Of a stretch of DNA of 64,000 nucleotides, positions 44,682 to 54,032 are shown piece by piece. The position numbers and the translations under genes are program-made. Each line of letters starts with the position of its first letter. Positions within the stretch are counted from its first letter, which is position 1. The notes under the pieces are model-generated. The model was not told where the DNA came from, ran no database searches, and saw nothing but the letters and a program-made list of their open reading frames with translations. Source of the stretch: Streptomyces sp. BV286 (lineage in GTDB: Bacteria > Actinomycetota > Actinomycetes > Streptomycetales > Streptomycetaceae); NCBI RefSeq assembly GCF_019090165.1, contig NZ_JAHRIB010000004.1:24511-88510 (forward strand), given 5' to 3'.

Positions 44682-45887
44682 GTGGCCGAACCCGAATCCA
44701 GCAACACCGAACGCGCTGCGCGCGCCGCCCATACGCACGCCGCGACCCTGAAGCGGCTGGAGAAGTCGTCCGGGAGTCTCGCCGCCCAGGCCATCGCGCG
44801 TATGGACGAGACGCTCTCCTGGTACCGGGCGATGCCCCCGGAGAACCGGTCGTGGATCGGCCTCGTCGCGCAGGCCGGTATCGCCGCTTTCACGGAGTGG
44901 TTCCGGCATCCGGACGCTCCCCAGGCGATCTCCACGGACGTCTTCGGCACCGCCCCGCGCGAGCTGACCAGGGCGATCACCCTGCGGCAGACCGTGGAGA
45001 TGGTGCGGACGACGATCGAGGTGATGGAGTCCGCGATCGACGAGGTCGCGGTCCCGGGCGACGAGAACGTCCTCCGCGAGGCGCTGCTCGTGTACGCGCG
45101 TGAGATCGCCTTCGCCACCGCCCAGGTGTACGCGCAGGCCGCCGAGGCACGCGGCGCCTGGGACGCCCGCCTGGAGTCGCTGGTCGTGAACGCCGTTCTC
45201 TCGGGCGAGGCGGACGAAGGGGCGGTGTCCCGGGCCGCGGCCCTCGGCTGGAACTCGCCCGAGCATGTGTGCGTGGTGCTGGGCACGGCACCCGACGGTG
45301 ACAGCGAGCTGACCGTCGAGGCCATCCGGCGGGCCGCCCGGCACGCCAAGCTCCAGGTGCTCACCGGTGTGCTCGGTGACCGGCTGGTCGTCATCGCGGG
45401 CGGCAGCGACAACCCCATCGCCGTCGCCAAGTCCCTCATCGGCCCGTACGCCGCCGGAGCCGTGGTGGCCGGGCCGGTGGTGCCCGACCTGCTCGCCGCG
45501 ACCCGTTCCGCGCAGGCCGCGGCCGCCGGTCTCAAGGCGTGTTTCGCCTGGCAGGACGCCCCGCGGCCGGTGCTGGCGGACGATCTGCTGCCGGAGCGCT
45601 CGATCGCCGGGGACCCCTCGGCGCGCGACCAGTTGGTGGAGGAGATCTACAGACCGCTGGAGGAGGCCGGATCCGCGCTGCTGGAGACCCTGAGCGTCTA
45701 TCTCGAACAGGCGAGCAGTCTCGAAGGGGCGGCGCGGATGCTCTTCGTGCATCCCAACACCGTGCGCTACCGGCTTCGACGTGTGACTGACGTCACCGGC
45801 TGGTCGCCTTCAGACGTACGTTCGGCGTTCACGTTGCGGATCGCGCTGATCCTGGGACGTCTGGCCGATGGAGATCCCCAGCTCTAG
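44682..45887 (+). CDS. fasR: Fatty-acid biosynthesis transcriptional activator FasR (PucR-type)
   Basis: 401 residues from GTG 44682. The C-terminal PucR-type helix-turn-helix is FVHPNTVRYRLRR with GWSPSDVRSAFTLRIALILG. The N-terminal and central parts are helical with a GGDEF-like sensory region (LQVLTGVLGDRLVVIAGGSD). It sits directly before fabD, the position of S. coelicolor FasR, which activates the fabDHPF operon in that species. No ribosome site is obvious. The symbol rests on family and gene order. Confidence 0.9.
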   Translation: MAEPESSNTERAARAAHTHAATLKRLEKSSGSLAAQAIARMDETLSWYRAMPPENRSWIGLVAQAGIAAFTEWFRHPDAPQAISTDVFGTAPRELTRAITLRQTVEMVRTTIEVMESAIDEVAVPGDENVLREALLVYAREIAFATAQVYAQAAEARGAWDARLESLVVNAVLSGEADEGAVSRAAALGWNSPEHVCVVLGTAPDGDSELTVEAIRRAARHAKLQVLTGVLGDRLVVIAGGSDNPIAVAKSLIGPYAAGAVVAGPVVPDLLAATRSAQAAAAGLKACFAWQDAPRPVLADDLLPERSIAGDPSARDQLVEEIYRPLEEAGSALLETLSVYLEQASSLEGAARMLFVHPNTVRYRLRRVTDVTGWSPSDVRSAFTLRIALILGRLADGDPQL

Positions 45888-45903
45888 GCTTTTGTCGGGG
45901 ACC

Positions 45904-45909
45904 TACAAT
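45904..45909 (+). promoter_or_regulatory. -10 of the fab operon promoter
   Basis: TACAAT in the 83-bp gap between fasR and fabD. The implied start is ~55 bp upstream of the fabD GTG. A -35 is not clear, as expected for an activator-dependent promoter; the FasR site should lie just upstream, inside the end of fasR. Confidence 0.45.
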
Positions 45910-45970
45910 TCCCCCTCCTGTTCTTCGTCCCTGTCCCCACGGGCGGCCGTGCCCGTCCACAAGAGAGAGT

Positions 45971-46912
45971 GTGAGAGTGCTCGTACTCGTCGCTCCCGGC
46001 CAGGGTGCCCAGGCGCCCGGCTTCCTGACTCCCTGGCTCGACCTCCCCGGTGTCCGCGGTGCCCTTGAGGCATGGTCCGACGCCGCGAAGGTCGACCTGA
46101 TCCGATACGGCACCGAGGGCGACGCGGACGAGATCCGCGACACCGCGGTGGCGCAGCCGCTGCTGGTCGCGGCCGGACTGGCCTCCGCGTACACGCTCTT
46201 CGACGACCCCGCCGAGCTGCCCCGCAGGGTCGGCGCCATCGCCGGACACAGCGTCGGCGAGCTGACGGCCGCCGCGCTAGCCGGAGTGCTTCCCGACGAG
46301 GACACCGTCCGTCTGGTCCGCACCCGCGGGCTCGCCATGGCCGAGGCCGCCGCCATCACCGAAACCGGCATGTCCGCGCTGCTCGGCGGCGACCCCGAGG
46401 TGACGATTCCGCACCTGGAGAAGCTCGGCCTGACCCCGGCGAACGTGAACGGCGCGGGCCAGATCGTGGCCGCCGGCACGCTGGAGGAGCTGGCCGCCCT
46501 GGACGCCGACAAGCCCGAAGGCGTACGCCGGGTGGTGGCCCTGAAGGTCGCGGGCGCGTTCCACACCCGTCACATGGCTCCGGCGGTCGACGCCCTCGCG
46601 CAGGCCGCGGCGGAGCTCTCGTCGGCCGACCCGGTGATCCCGTACGTCTCGAACAAGGACGGCCGGACCGTCGCCACGGGTGCCGAGGTCGTCGCCCGGC
46701 TCGTCGGTCAGGTCGCCAACCCGGTCCGCTGGGACCTGTGCATGGAGACCTTCAAGGAACTCGGCGTGACAGCGCTGCTCGAGGTGTGCCCCGGCGGCAC
46801 ACTGACCGGTCTCGCCAAGCGCGCGCTGCCCGGCGTGAAGACGCTGGCGCTGAAGACACCCGACGACCTCGAAGCGGCTCGCGAGCTCATCGCCGAGCAC
46901 GCCTCCGCCTGA
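45971..46912 (+). CDS. fabD: Malonyl-CoA:ACP acyltransferase
   Basis: 313 residues from GTG 45971 (AAGAGAGAG upstream). The GQGAQAPG N-terminal motif, catalytic GHSVGE (Ser ~94), and AGAFHTRHMAPAVDAL with the catalytic His identify the malonyl transferase. It loads malonyl groups onto AcpP for chain elongation in the type II fatty-acid synthase. First gene of fabD-fabH-acpP-fabF, with short gaps of 22, 71 and 85 bp. Confidence 0.96.
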   Translation: MRVLVLVAPGQGAQAPGFLTPWLDLPGVRGALEAWSDAAKVDLIRYGTEGDADEIRDTAVAQPLLVAAGLASAYTLFDDPAELPRRVGAIAGHSVGELTAAALAGVLPDEDTVRLVRTRGLAMAEAAAITETGMSALLGGDPEVTIPHLEKLGLTPANVNGAGQIVAAGTLEELAALDADKPEGVRRVVALKVAGAFHTRHMAPAVDALAQAAAELSSADPVIPYVSNKDGRTVATGAEVVARLVGQVANPVRWDLCMETFKELGVTALLEVCPGGTLTGLAKRALPGVKTLALKTPDDLEAARELIAEHASA

Positions 46913-46934
46913 GCGCGTAAGGAGCCGACTGAGC

Positions 46935-47966
46935 ATGTCGAAGATCAAGGCCCGCAAGGGCTCCCCGTACGCGCGCATCCTCGGTGTCGGCGGCTACCGC
47001 CCGGTCCGTGTCGTGCCGAACGAGGTGATCCTCGAGCACATCGACTCGTCCGACGAGTGGATCCGCTCGCGCTCCGGCATCGAGACCCGGCACTGGGCGA
47101 ACGACGAGGAGACCGTCGCCGCCATGTCGATCGAGGCGTCCGGCAAGGCCATCGCCGACGCCGGCATCAGCGCCGAGCAGATCGGCGCCGTCGTCGTCTC
47201 GACCGTCTCCCACTTCAGCCAGACCCCGGCAGTCGCCACCGAGATCGCCGACAAGCTCGGCACGAACAAGGCCGCTGCCTTCGACATCTCGGCCGGCTGC
47301 GCGGGCTTCGGCTACGGACTGACCCTCGCCAAGGGCATGGTCGTCGACGGCTCCGCGGAGTACGTCCTCGTCATCGGCGTCGAGCGGCTGTCCGACCTGA
47401 CCGACCTGGAGGACCGCGCGACGGCCTTCCTGTTCGGCGACGGGGCGGGCGCGGTCGTCGTGGGGCCCTCCGAGGAGCCGCACATCGGCCCCACCGTCTG
47501 GGGTTCCGAGGGCGACAAGTCCCACACGATCAAGCAGACCGTCTCGTGGGACCGCTTCCGGATCGGCGACGTCTCCCATCTGCCCCTGGACTCCAAGGGC
47601 GAGGTCAAGTTCCCCGCGATCACGCAGGAAGGCCAGGCGGTGTTCCGCTGGGCCGTGTTCGAGATGGCGAAGGTCGCCAAGGAGGCGCTGGAAGCCGCCG
47701 GACTCACTGCGGACGACTTGGACGTCTTCATTCCCCACCAGGCCAACGAGCGGATCATCGACTCGATGGTGAAGACTCTCAAGCTGCCGGAACACGTCAC
47801 GGTCGCGCGTGACGTGCGCACCACCGGCAACACCTCGGCCGCCTCGATCCCGCTCGCGATGGAGCGGCTCCTGGCGACCGGCGAAGCGAAGAGCGGCGAC
47901 ACCGCGCTCGTCATCGGCTTCGGGGCGGGTCTCGTGTACGCCGCGACGGTCGTTACCCTCCCCTAG
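46935..47966 (+). CDS. fabH: 3-oxoacyl-ACP synthase III (initiation)
   Basis: 343 residues. The KASIII triad is Cys in FDISAGCAGFGYG (~122), His in VFIPHQANERII and Asn in TTGNTSAASIP. It condenses acyl-CoA starters (in Streptomyces branched and acetyl) with malonyl-AcpP to start fatty acids. AAGGAG precedes the ATG by 11 bases. Second gene of the operon. Confidence 0.97.
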   Translation: MSKIKARKGSPYARILGVGGYRPVRVVPNEVILEHIDSSDEWIRSRSGIETRHWANDEETVAAMSIEASGKAIADAGISAEQIGAVVVSTVSHFSQTPAVATEIADKLGTNKAAAFDISAGCAGFGYGLTLAKGMVVDGSAEYVLVIGVERLSDLTDLEDRATAFLFGDGAGAVVVGPSEEPHIGPTVWGSEGDKSHTIKQTVSWDRFRIGDVSHLPLDSKGEVKFPAITQEGQAVFRWAVFEMAKVAKEALEAAGLTADDLDVFIPHQANERIIDSMVKTLKLPEHVTVARDVRTTGNTSAASIPLAMERLLATGEAKSGDTALVIGFGAGLVYAATVVTLP

Positions 47967-48037
47967 GCACCCCGTCCGGATCTTTCCGGGCGGGAGTACC
48001 GCCACACCCTCTGGATACACAAGAAGGAGCGCCTGAC

Positions 48038-48286
48038 ATGGCCGCCACTCAGGAAGAGATCGTCGCCGGTCTCGCCGACATCGTGAACGAGATCGCCGGC
48101 ATCCCGGTCGAGGACGTCCAGCTGGAGAAGTCCTTCACCGACGACCTCGACGTCGACTCGCTGTCCATGGTCGAGGTCGTCGTCGCCGCCGAAGAGCGCT
48201 TCGACGTCAAGATCCCGGACGACGACGTCAAGAACCTCAAGACGGTCGGCGACGCCACCGAGTACATCCTCAAGAACCAGGGCTGA
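48038..48286 (+). CDS. acpP: Acyl carrier protein
   Basis: 82 residues. The phosphopantetheine site is LDVDSLSMVE (Ser ~41); the helix IIPVEDVQLEKSFTDDL part is typical of fatty-acid ACPs. It carries acyl intermediates for FabD, FabH and FabF. AAGGAG precedes the ATG. A 7-bp stem-loop follows before fabF. Confidence 0.97.
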   Translation: MAATQEEIVAGLADIVNEIAGIPVEDVQLEKSFTDDLDVDSLSMVEVVVAAEERFDVKIPDDDVKNLKTVGDATEYILKNQG

Positions 48287-48316
48287 GCAACAGCTCACCC
48301 CGGACGCTGCTAGCCC

Positions 48317-48334
48317 CGCCACCCGGCGGTGGCG
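48317..48334 (+). terminator. Short stem-loop between acpP and fabF
   Basis: CGCCACC-CGGC-GGTGGCG, a 7-bp perfect stem 31 bp after acpP. It is too weak to be a full stop and may attenuate or protect the acpP mRNA, giving more ACP than FabF. Confidence 0.45.
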
Positions 48335-48371
48335 CCGCTGAATCCTCGTATCCGTTGGAGAAAGAGTTCCC

Positions 48372-49667
48372 GTGAGCCCGACCAATCGCACCGTGGTCGT
48401 CACCGGTATCGGCGCAACCACACCGCTGGGTGGCGACGCAGCCTCGACCTGGGAGGGCATGGTCGCCGGACGTTCCGGTGTCCGCCCTCTGGAGCAGGAG
48501 TGGGCCGCCGACCAGGCGGTCCGTATCGCGGCGCAGATCGCCGTGGAGCCGGGCGAGGTCATCCCGCGCCCGCAGGCCCGCCGTCTCGACCGCTCGGCGC
48601 AGTTCGCGCTGATCGCGGCCAAGGAGGCCTGGGCGGACGCCGGTTACACCGGACGGGCGGGCGCCGAGGCGTCGGCCGACGAGACGCCGGGTGCCGCTGT
48701 CGACCCCGACCGTCTCGGCGCGGTCATCGCCTCCGGCATCGGTGGCGTCACGACCCTGCTCGACCAGTACGACGTGCTGAAGGAGAAGGGCGTACGCCGC
48801 GTCTCCCCGCACACCGTTCCCATGCTCATGCCGAACGGCCCGTCGGCCAACGTGGGTCTGCTCGTCGGCGCGCGCGCCGGTGTGCACACCCCGGTCTCCG
48901 CCTGCGCGTCGGGCGCCGAGGCCATCGGCTACGCGATCGAGATGATCCGTACCGGCCGCGCCGACGTCGTCGTCGCCGGTGGCACGGAGGCGGCGATCCA
49001 CCCGCTGCCCATCGCCGCGTTCGGCAACATGATGGCGATGTCCAAGAACAACGACGACCCGCAGGGCGCCTCGCGTCCCTACGACATCGGCCGTGACGGC
49101 TTCGTCCTCGGCGAGGGTGCCGGCGTGGTCGTCCTGGAGTCCGCCGAGCACGCCGCCGCGCGCGGCGCCCGCGTGTACGCGGAGGCGGTCGGCCAGGGCA
49201 TCTCGGCCGACGGCCACGACATCGTGCAGCCGGAGCCCGAGGGCCGGGGCATCGCCCAGGCCCTGCAGAACCTGCTCGACAGCACCGACCTGAACCCGGC
49301 GGAGATCGTGCACGTCAACGCGCACGCGACCTCGACGCCGGCCGGTGACGTGGCCGAGCTGAAGGCGCTGCGGAAGGTCTTCGGCGACGACGCCGACCAC
49401 TTCGCCGTCTCCGGTACGAAGTCCATGACCGGGCATCTGCTGGGTGGCGCGGGTGGTGTCGAGTCGGTGGCCACGGTGCTGGCGCTGTACCACCGGGTCG
49501 CGCCGCCGACCATCAACGTCGACAACCTCGACCCCGAGGCCGAGGCGACCGCCGACATCGTTCGTGGTGAGGCGCGGAAGCTGCCCGTCGAGGGCCGGAT
49601 CGCCGCGCTGAACGACTCGTTCGGGTTCGGCGGGCACAACGTGGTTCTGGCGTTCCGTACGGTCTGA
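48372..49667 (+). CDS. fabF: 3-oxoacyl-ACP synthase II (elongation)
   Basis: 431 residues from GTG 48372. Catalytic Cys in TPVSACASGAEA (~178), His in VNAHATSTPAGD and His in SMTGHLLGGAGGV, plus NDSFGFGGHN at the end, define a KAS II. It elongates acyl-AcpP in fatty-acid synthesis. Last gene of the operon; a strong terminator follows. Confidence 0.97.
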   Translation: MSPTNRTVVVTGIGATTPLGGDAASTWEGMVAGRSGVRPLEQEWAADQAVRIAAQIAVEPGEVIPRPQARRLDRSAQFALIAAKEAWADAGYTGRAGAEASADETPGAAVDPDRLGAVIASGIGGVTTLLDQYDVLKEKGVRRVSPHTVPMLMPNGPSANVGLLVGARAGVHTPVSACASGAEAIGYAIEMIRTGRADVVVAGGTEAAIHPLPIAAFGNMMAMSKNNDDPQGASRPYDIGRDGFVLGEGAGVVVLESAEHAAARGARVYAEAVGQGISADGHDIVQPEPEGRGIAQALQNLLDSTDLNPAEIVHVNAHATSTPAGDVAELKALRKVFGDDADHFAVSGTKSMTGHLLGGAGGVESVATVLALYHRVAPPTINVDNLDPEAEATADIVRGEARKLPVEGRIAALNDSFGFGGHNVVLAFRTV

Positions 49668-49695
49668 ACTCGGCCGTTCCTGTCGTGACGGTGAG

Positions 49696-49727
49696 TGGCC
49701 CGGCTCCTCTTCGAGGGGACCGGGCCA
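49696..49727. terminator. Strong terminator after the fab operon
   Basis: TGGCCCGG and CCGGGCCA flank an inner complementary TCCTCTTCGAGGGGA, giving a long stem 28 bp after fabF and 13 bp before the convergent DUF3145 stop. Confidence 0.85.
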
Positions 49728-49739
49728 TTCGTCGTTCGG

Positions 49740-50234
49740 TCAGACCACCTGGTGGAGCCAGCGGACCGGGGCGCCCTCGCCGGCGTGGCGGAAGGGTTCC
49801 AGTTCGTCGTCCCAGGGCTTGCCGAGGAGCTTGGTGAGCTCGGACTCCAGCTGCGTCTCGCCTCGCTGGGAGCGGGCCAGGGCGGCCCGCAGGCGGTCCT
49901 CGGGGATGAGGATGTCGCCGTGGATACCGGTCACCGCATGGTAGATGCCGAGGTCAGGGGTGCAGCTGTAGCGCTCGCCCTCGGCGGTGGCGCACGGCTC
50001 GGCGGTGACCTCGAAGCGCAGCATCTGCCAGCCGCGCAGCGCCGAGGCGAGTTTGGAGGCGGTGCCGGCCTCGCCCTGCCAGGAGAACTCGGATCTCCAG
50101 GTGCCGGGCGCGGCGGGCTGCCGGATCCAGTCGAGACCGACTCGCGTGCCGAGCACGCCCGCGACCGCCCACTCGACGTGCGGGCACAGCGCGCGCGGCG
50201 CGGAGTGCACGTAGAGAACTCCACGTGTAGTCAC
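49740..50234 (-). CDS. DUF3145 family protein
   Basis: 164 residues from GTG 50234, five bases after GGAGG. Actinobacterial family opening MTTRGVLYVHSAPRALCPHV and SEFSWQGEAGTASKLASALR; WQMLRFEVTAEPCATAEGER follows. Cytoplasmic. Function unknown, though its constant place beside the fab operon in Streptomyces suggests a link to it (recalled, not checked). Confidence 0.9.
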   Translation of the reverse strand: MTTRGVLYVHSAPRALCPHVEWAVAGVLGTRVGLDWIRQPAAPGTWRSEFSWQGEAGTASKLASALRGWQMLRFEVTAEPCATAEGERYSCTPDLGIYHAVTGIHGDILIPEDRLRAALARSQRGETQLESELTKLLGKPWDDELEPFRHAGEGAPVRWLHQVV

Positions 50235-50498
50235 TGGGGCCTCCGGACAGAGCGGGCATCTTGTAGCTTGGCGGAACGTTCAGTGGCAGGGCGGCCACGT
50301 GGCGAGGCTACCGTGCGACGGCGCAAGGAGTGTGACGTACCGTCGGTCCCAGCGCCCGGAAACTCCGAGGTTTCACCCGGCGGGACGTGTGGCGGGCCTC
50401 CGGCCGGGTGTACGGGGGTGTCGCCGGGTACACACAGTCACCCGGCAGGACGCTTCGGGGGCGGGCCGGCGTTGAGTGACGAGCGAGGGGAACTGGGG

Positions 50499-51413
50499 AT
50501 GCGAAACCGTGGTCACCGTTCGCGGGGCCTCCTCGCGGCCTTCGCGGCGGCCGTCGTCGGCGTCGCGGGACTGACCGGATGCGACGCGGTCGGCGGAAAC
50601 GCCCCGGGGCCCTCGGGCACCGCCGCACAGGCCGGGAAGCCGTCGCCGAAACCGACTCCCTCCTGGGACCGCAGTCCGCGCTCGCTCGCGGCGGTCGGCG
50701 ACTCGATCACCCGCGGGTTCGACGCCTGCTCGGTGCTGTCGGACTGCCCCGACTCGTCGTGGGCGACCGGCACCGACCCGAAGGTGAACAGCCTCGCGGT
50801 ACGCCTCCTCGGGAGGACCGGGGCCGCGCAGCGCAGCTGGAACTACGCGCAGACCGGCTCCCGCATGTCCGACCTGCCCGGCCAGATGGCGCAGGCCGCG
50901 ACGCGGAGGCCGGAGCTGGTCACGGTGATGGCCGGCGCGAACGACGCCTGCCGCGCGTCGGTGTCCGCGATGACCTCGGTGGCGGAGTTCCGCGCCCAGT
51001 TCGAGGACGCGATGACCACGTTGCGGGAGTCCCTGCCGAAGACACAGGTGTACGTGTCCAGCGTGCCCGATCTGAAGCGGCTGTGGTCGCAGGGCCGGAC
51101 CAACCAGCTGAGCAAGCAGATCTGGAAGCTCGGCATCTGCCCGTCGATGCTCGGTGACCCCGACGCGCTGGACTCGGCCGCGACGCTGCGCCGGGACACC
51201 GTCCAGGACCGGGTGGAGGAGTACAACGCGGTGCTGCGGGAGGTGTGCGCGAAGGACAGGCGGTGCCGCTTCGACGGCGGCGCGGTGTTCGAGTACCGCT
51301 TCGGGATTAAGCAGCTCAGTCACTGGGACTGGTTCCACCCGAGCAGGAACGGGCAGGCGCGGCTGGCCGAGATGGCGTACGCGGGTGTCACCTCGCGTAC
51401 GCCTCCGAAGTGA
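50499..51413 (+). CDS. SGNH/GDSL-type lipoprotein hydrolase
   Basis: 304 residues from ATG 50499 (GAGGGGA upstream). Type II signal with lipobox VAGLTGC (Cys ~28), then a Pro/Ser linker. Catalytic block I is AVGDSITRGF (Ser ~69), block III is VMAGANDAC, and block V is DWFHPS (Asp/His). It is an extracellular membrane-anchored esterase/lipase or acyl hydrolase. Convergent with the GH3 gene. Confidence 0.9.
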   Translation: MRNRGHRSRGLLAAFAAAVVGVAGLTGCDAVGGNAPGPSGTAAQAGKPSPKPTPSWDRSPRSLAAVGDSITRGFDACSVLSDCPDSSWATGTDPKVNSLAVRLLGRTGAAQRSWNYAQTGSRMSDLPGQMAQAATRRPELVTVMAGANDACRASVSAMTSVAEFRAQFEDAMTTLRESLPKTQVYVSSVPDLKRLWSQGRTNQLSKQIWKLGICPSMLGDPDALDSAATLRRDTVQDRVEEYNAVLREVCAKDRRCRFDGGAVFEYRFGIKQLSHWDWFHPSRNGQARLAEMAYAGVTSRTPPK

Positions 51414-51453
51414 GGGCGGGGCGCCGTTCCGAGAGCCTGCCGCCGCCTGGTGT

Positions 51454-53901
51454 TCAGATCTCGACTGTGGTCCTCAGCCTGCGGTCCGCGATCGAGCGGG
51501 ATGCCTCGATGGCGTACGAACCCTTCATGCGTGTCCAGGAGCCGGTCTTCTCGTCCCAGATTTCGAAGGCCCGGTCCGGGAGTTCGACGGTGACCTCCGT
51601 GCTCTCGCCCGGGGCCGCCTCCACGGACGCGAAGCCCGCCAGTGTGCGAGCCGGGCGGGCGGCCTCGGGCTCCGCGGGTGCCAGGTAGATCTGGACGGTC
51701 TCGCGGCCCCCGCGCGTACCGGAGTTGGTGAGGCGGACCGTGACGGTCGTGCCCGTCACGTCGATGTCGTCGTACGTCCAGTCGGTGTAGCCGAGGCCGT
51801 GGCCGAAGGGGTACGCCGGAGTGCGGCCCTCCTTCTCCCAGGCCCGGTAGCCGATGAACACGTCCTCGGTGTAGTGGAGTTCACCGTCGGTGGGGGTGAC
51901 CCGGGTGACCGGGGCGGCGTCCAGGGTGCCCCAGGTGGTGGGGAGCCGGCCGCCGGGCTCGTGGGCGCCGGTGAGGACGTCGGCGAGGGCGGCGCCGCCC
52001 TCCTGGCCCGGGAACCAGCCGAGGAGCACCGCGGAGACCTCGTCGCGCCACGGGAGTTCCACCGGGGAGCCGGAGTTGACGACCACGACGGTGCGGGGGT
52101 TGGCGGCGGCGACCGCGCGGACCAACTCGTCCTGGCGGCCCGGGAGTCGCAGGTCCCCGCGGTCGAAGCCCTCGGACTCGACGCGCTCGGTCGTGGCGAC
52201 CACGACGATCGCGGTGTCGGCGGCGCGGGCCGCTTCGACGGCCTCGGCGATCAGTTCGCCGGCCTCGCGCCGCGGCTCCTGGTGGGCGAGCGTGAAGCTG
52301 ATGACCCTCATGGGCAGGTTGTCGGGGAGGGCGACGACGTGGCGCAGTGAGATCTCGTGGGGCCGGCCGGCGGTCAGGTCCACCGTGGCGTGCTCCACGG
52401 GGGCGCCGAAGAAGGTCACGAACGGGTCGTCCTCGTCGGTGCTCTGTAGACCGTCGAAGTACTCCGTGCCGTCGACGGTGAGGGTGAAGGCTCCCAGTCC
52501 CTTGATTCCGAAGGTGTGGGGGCCGCTCTCGCGCGGGGTGAAGGTGCCGGTCAGTTCGACGCTGTGGAGGCTGTCGTGGGTGACGCCGTCGGGCAGGTCG
52601 TCGCCCATCCACTGGAGGTGGCCGTTCGGCGCCGAGCCCGTGCCGACGACGGTGCCCTGCGCGTCGCGGCAGACCGCGCGCAGCTCGAACCCCTTGTCGG
52701 CGACGCCCAGTTCCTCGTTCAGGTCGGCGCCGAGGGCGTAGGTCAGTGTGCCGTCGGGCAGGGCGGCGGTGAGGCCGTCGAGCGGGGAGACGATCCGGGC
52801 GGGGAAGACGGTGGCGGAGCCGCCGCCGAGGACGCGGGCGTCACGGGCGGCCGAGCCGATGAGTGCGACCGAGTGCCCCTCGGGGAGGGGGAGTGCGCCT
52901 TCGTTGCGCACGAGCACGAAGGCCCGGCGGGCGATCTCGCGGGCCAGTGCCTCTCCGTCGACGTGCGCCGGCGGTTCGGTCACCACCGGTTCGGCGCCCT
53001 CCAGGATGCCGACGCGGGCGGCGAGGCGCAGGACGTTGCGCACCGCCCCGTCGACCTTGGCCTCCGTGGTCTCACCGGCCCGGACGGCGGCGGCGAGCGC
53101 GGGCCCGTACACGGTGGTGGGGCCGGGCATCGCGACGTCCAGGCCGCCCTCGATGCCGCCGACGGTGGAGCGGGCGGCCATCCAGTCGGAGACGTTGAAG
53201 CCGTCGAAGCCCCACTCGCCGCGCAGGATCCCCTCGACCAGGTAGCGGTGTTCGCTCATCGTCGTGCCGTTGACCGAGTTGTAGGCGGTCATGATCCCCC
53301 ACGGGTGGGCGTTCTCGACGATCGCCTCGAAGGGGGCCAGGTAGAGCTCGCGCAGGGCGCGCCCGGAGACCACGTTGTTCACGGTGAAGCGGTCGGTCTC
53401 GGCGTCGTTGGCGACGAAGTGCTTGACGGTGGTGCCGACGCCGCCCTCCTGCACGCCGGTCACGTAACCGGTGCCGATCCGCCCGGTGAGGTACGGGTCC
53501 TCGCTGTACGCCTCGAAGTGGCGGCCGCCGAGCGGTGAGCGGTGCAGGTTGACGGTGGGGGCGAGCAGGACGTGGACGCCCTTGCGGCGGGCCTCCTGGG
53601 CGAGGAGCCGGCCGGCGCGGCGGGCCAGGGCGGGGTCCCAGGTGGCGGCGAGCGCGGTCGGGGACGGCAGGGCGATGGACGGGTCGTCGGAGGTCCAGCG
53701 CACGCCGCGGACGCCGATCGGGCCGTCGGACATGACCAGGGACTGCAGTCCGATCTCGGGCAGCGCGGGCAGGGACCACATGTCCTGCCCGGCGAGCAGC
53801 CGCGCCTTCGCGTCCAGGTCGAGGGCCGCGAGGGCCGCCTCGACGGCCGCCTCGCGTGCCTGGTCGGCCGGGGTGGACCGGGTTTCCTGGGTTCCCGCCA
53901 T
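51454..53901 (-). CDS. Glycoside hydrolase family 3 beta-glucosidase with PA14 insert
   Basis: 815 residues from ATG 53901 (GAGGAGG upstream). GH3 N-domain with LLAGQDMWSLPALPEIGL, VLLAPTVNLHRSPLGGRHFE and the nucleophile motif GFDGFNVSDW (Asp ~239). A PA14-like region around ~380-520 (DGTLTYALG...GPHTFGIKGLGAFTLTVDG) sits in the C-terminal half before GH3_C and a fibronectin-III-like end. No signal peptide, so it probably cleaves imported oligosaccharides inside the cell. Divergent from a TetR regulator. Confidence 0.93.
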   Translation of the reverse strand: MAGTQETRSTPADQAREAAVEAALAALDLDAKARLLAGQDMWSLPALPEIGLQSLVMSDGPIGVRGVRWTSDDPSIALPSPTALAATWDPALARRAGRLLAQEARRKGVHVLLAPTVNLHRSPLGGRHFEAYSEDPYLTGRIGTGYVTGVQEGGVGTTVKHFVANDAETDRFTVNNVVSGRALRELYLAPFEAIVENAHPWGIMTAYNSVNGTTMSEHRYLVEGILRGEWGFDGFNVSDWMAARSTVGGIEGGLDVAMPGPTTVYGPALAAAVRAGETTEAKVDGAVRNVLRLAARVGILEGAEPVVTEPPAHVDGEALAREIARRAFVLVRNEGALPLPEGHSVALIGSAARDARVLGGGSATVFPARIVSPLDGLTAALPDGTLTYALGADLNEELGVADKGFELRAVCRDAQGTVVGTGSAPNGHLQWMGDDLPDGVTHDSLHSVELTGTFTPRESGPHTFGIKGLGAFTLTVDGTEYFDGLQSTDEDDPFVTFFGAPVEHATVDLTAGRPHEISLRHVVALPDNLPMRVISFTLAHQEPRREAGELIAEAVEAARAADTAIVVVATTERVESEGFDRGDLRLPGRQDELVRAVAAANPRTVVVVNSGSPVELPWRDEVSAVLLGWFPGQEGGAALADVLTGAHEPGGRLPTTWGTLDAAPVTRVTPTDGELHYTEDVFIGYRAWEKEGRTPAYPFGHGLGYTDWTYDDIDVTGTTVTVRLTNSGTRGGRETVQIYLAPAEPEAARPARTLAGFASVEAAPGESTEVTVELPDRAFEIWDEKTGSWTRMKGSYAIEASRSIADRRLRTTVEI

Positions 53902-53948
53902 CGCGGCGCCTCCTCGTTGAAGTCCGTTCCGTCGCTCCATCCTGCACG

Positions 53949-53982
53949 CGTTACCTGTTGATCGGTAGGTTTCGTTACCTGT
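53949..53982. promoter_or_regulatory. Candidate operator between GH3 and TetR genes
   Basis: CGTTACCTGT occurs twice, at 53949 and 53973 (24 bp apart), and TACC...GGTA forms an inverted repeat around the first. The spacing suits two dimers on one face of the helix. A TetR- or sugar-type repressor site is plausible. Confidence 0.45.
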
Positions 53983-54020
53983 ACGTTATGCAAGCCGGGT
54001 GCGGGGTCGGGTCCGTGTCG

Positions 54021-54026
54021 TACGGT
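54021..54026 (+). promoter_or_regulatory. -10 element for leaderless TetR gene
   Basis: TACGGT ends 6 bases before ATG 54033; no ribosome site is seen. Confidence 0.4.
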
Positions 54027-54032
54027 GACGTC

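Noticed and set aside
45971..49667. Possible polyketide or secondary-metabolite cluster
   Set aside because: The gene set (fabD-fabH-acpP-fabF with fasR) is the primary fatty-acid synthase; no modifying genes adjoin it.
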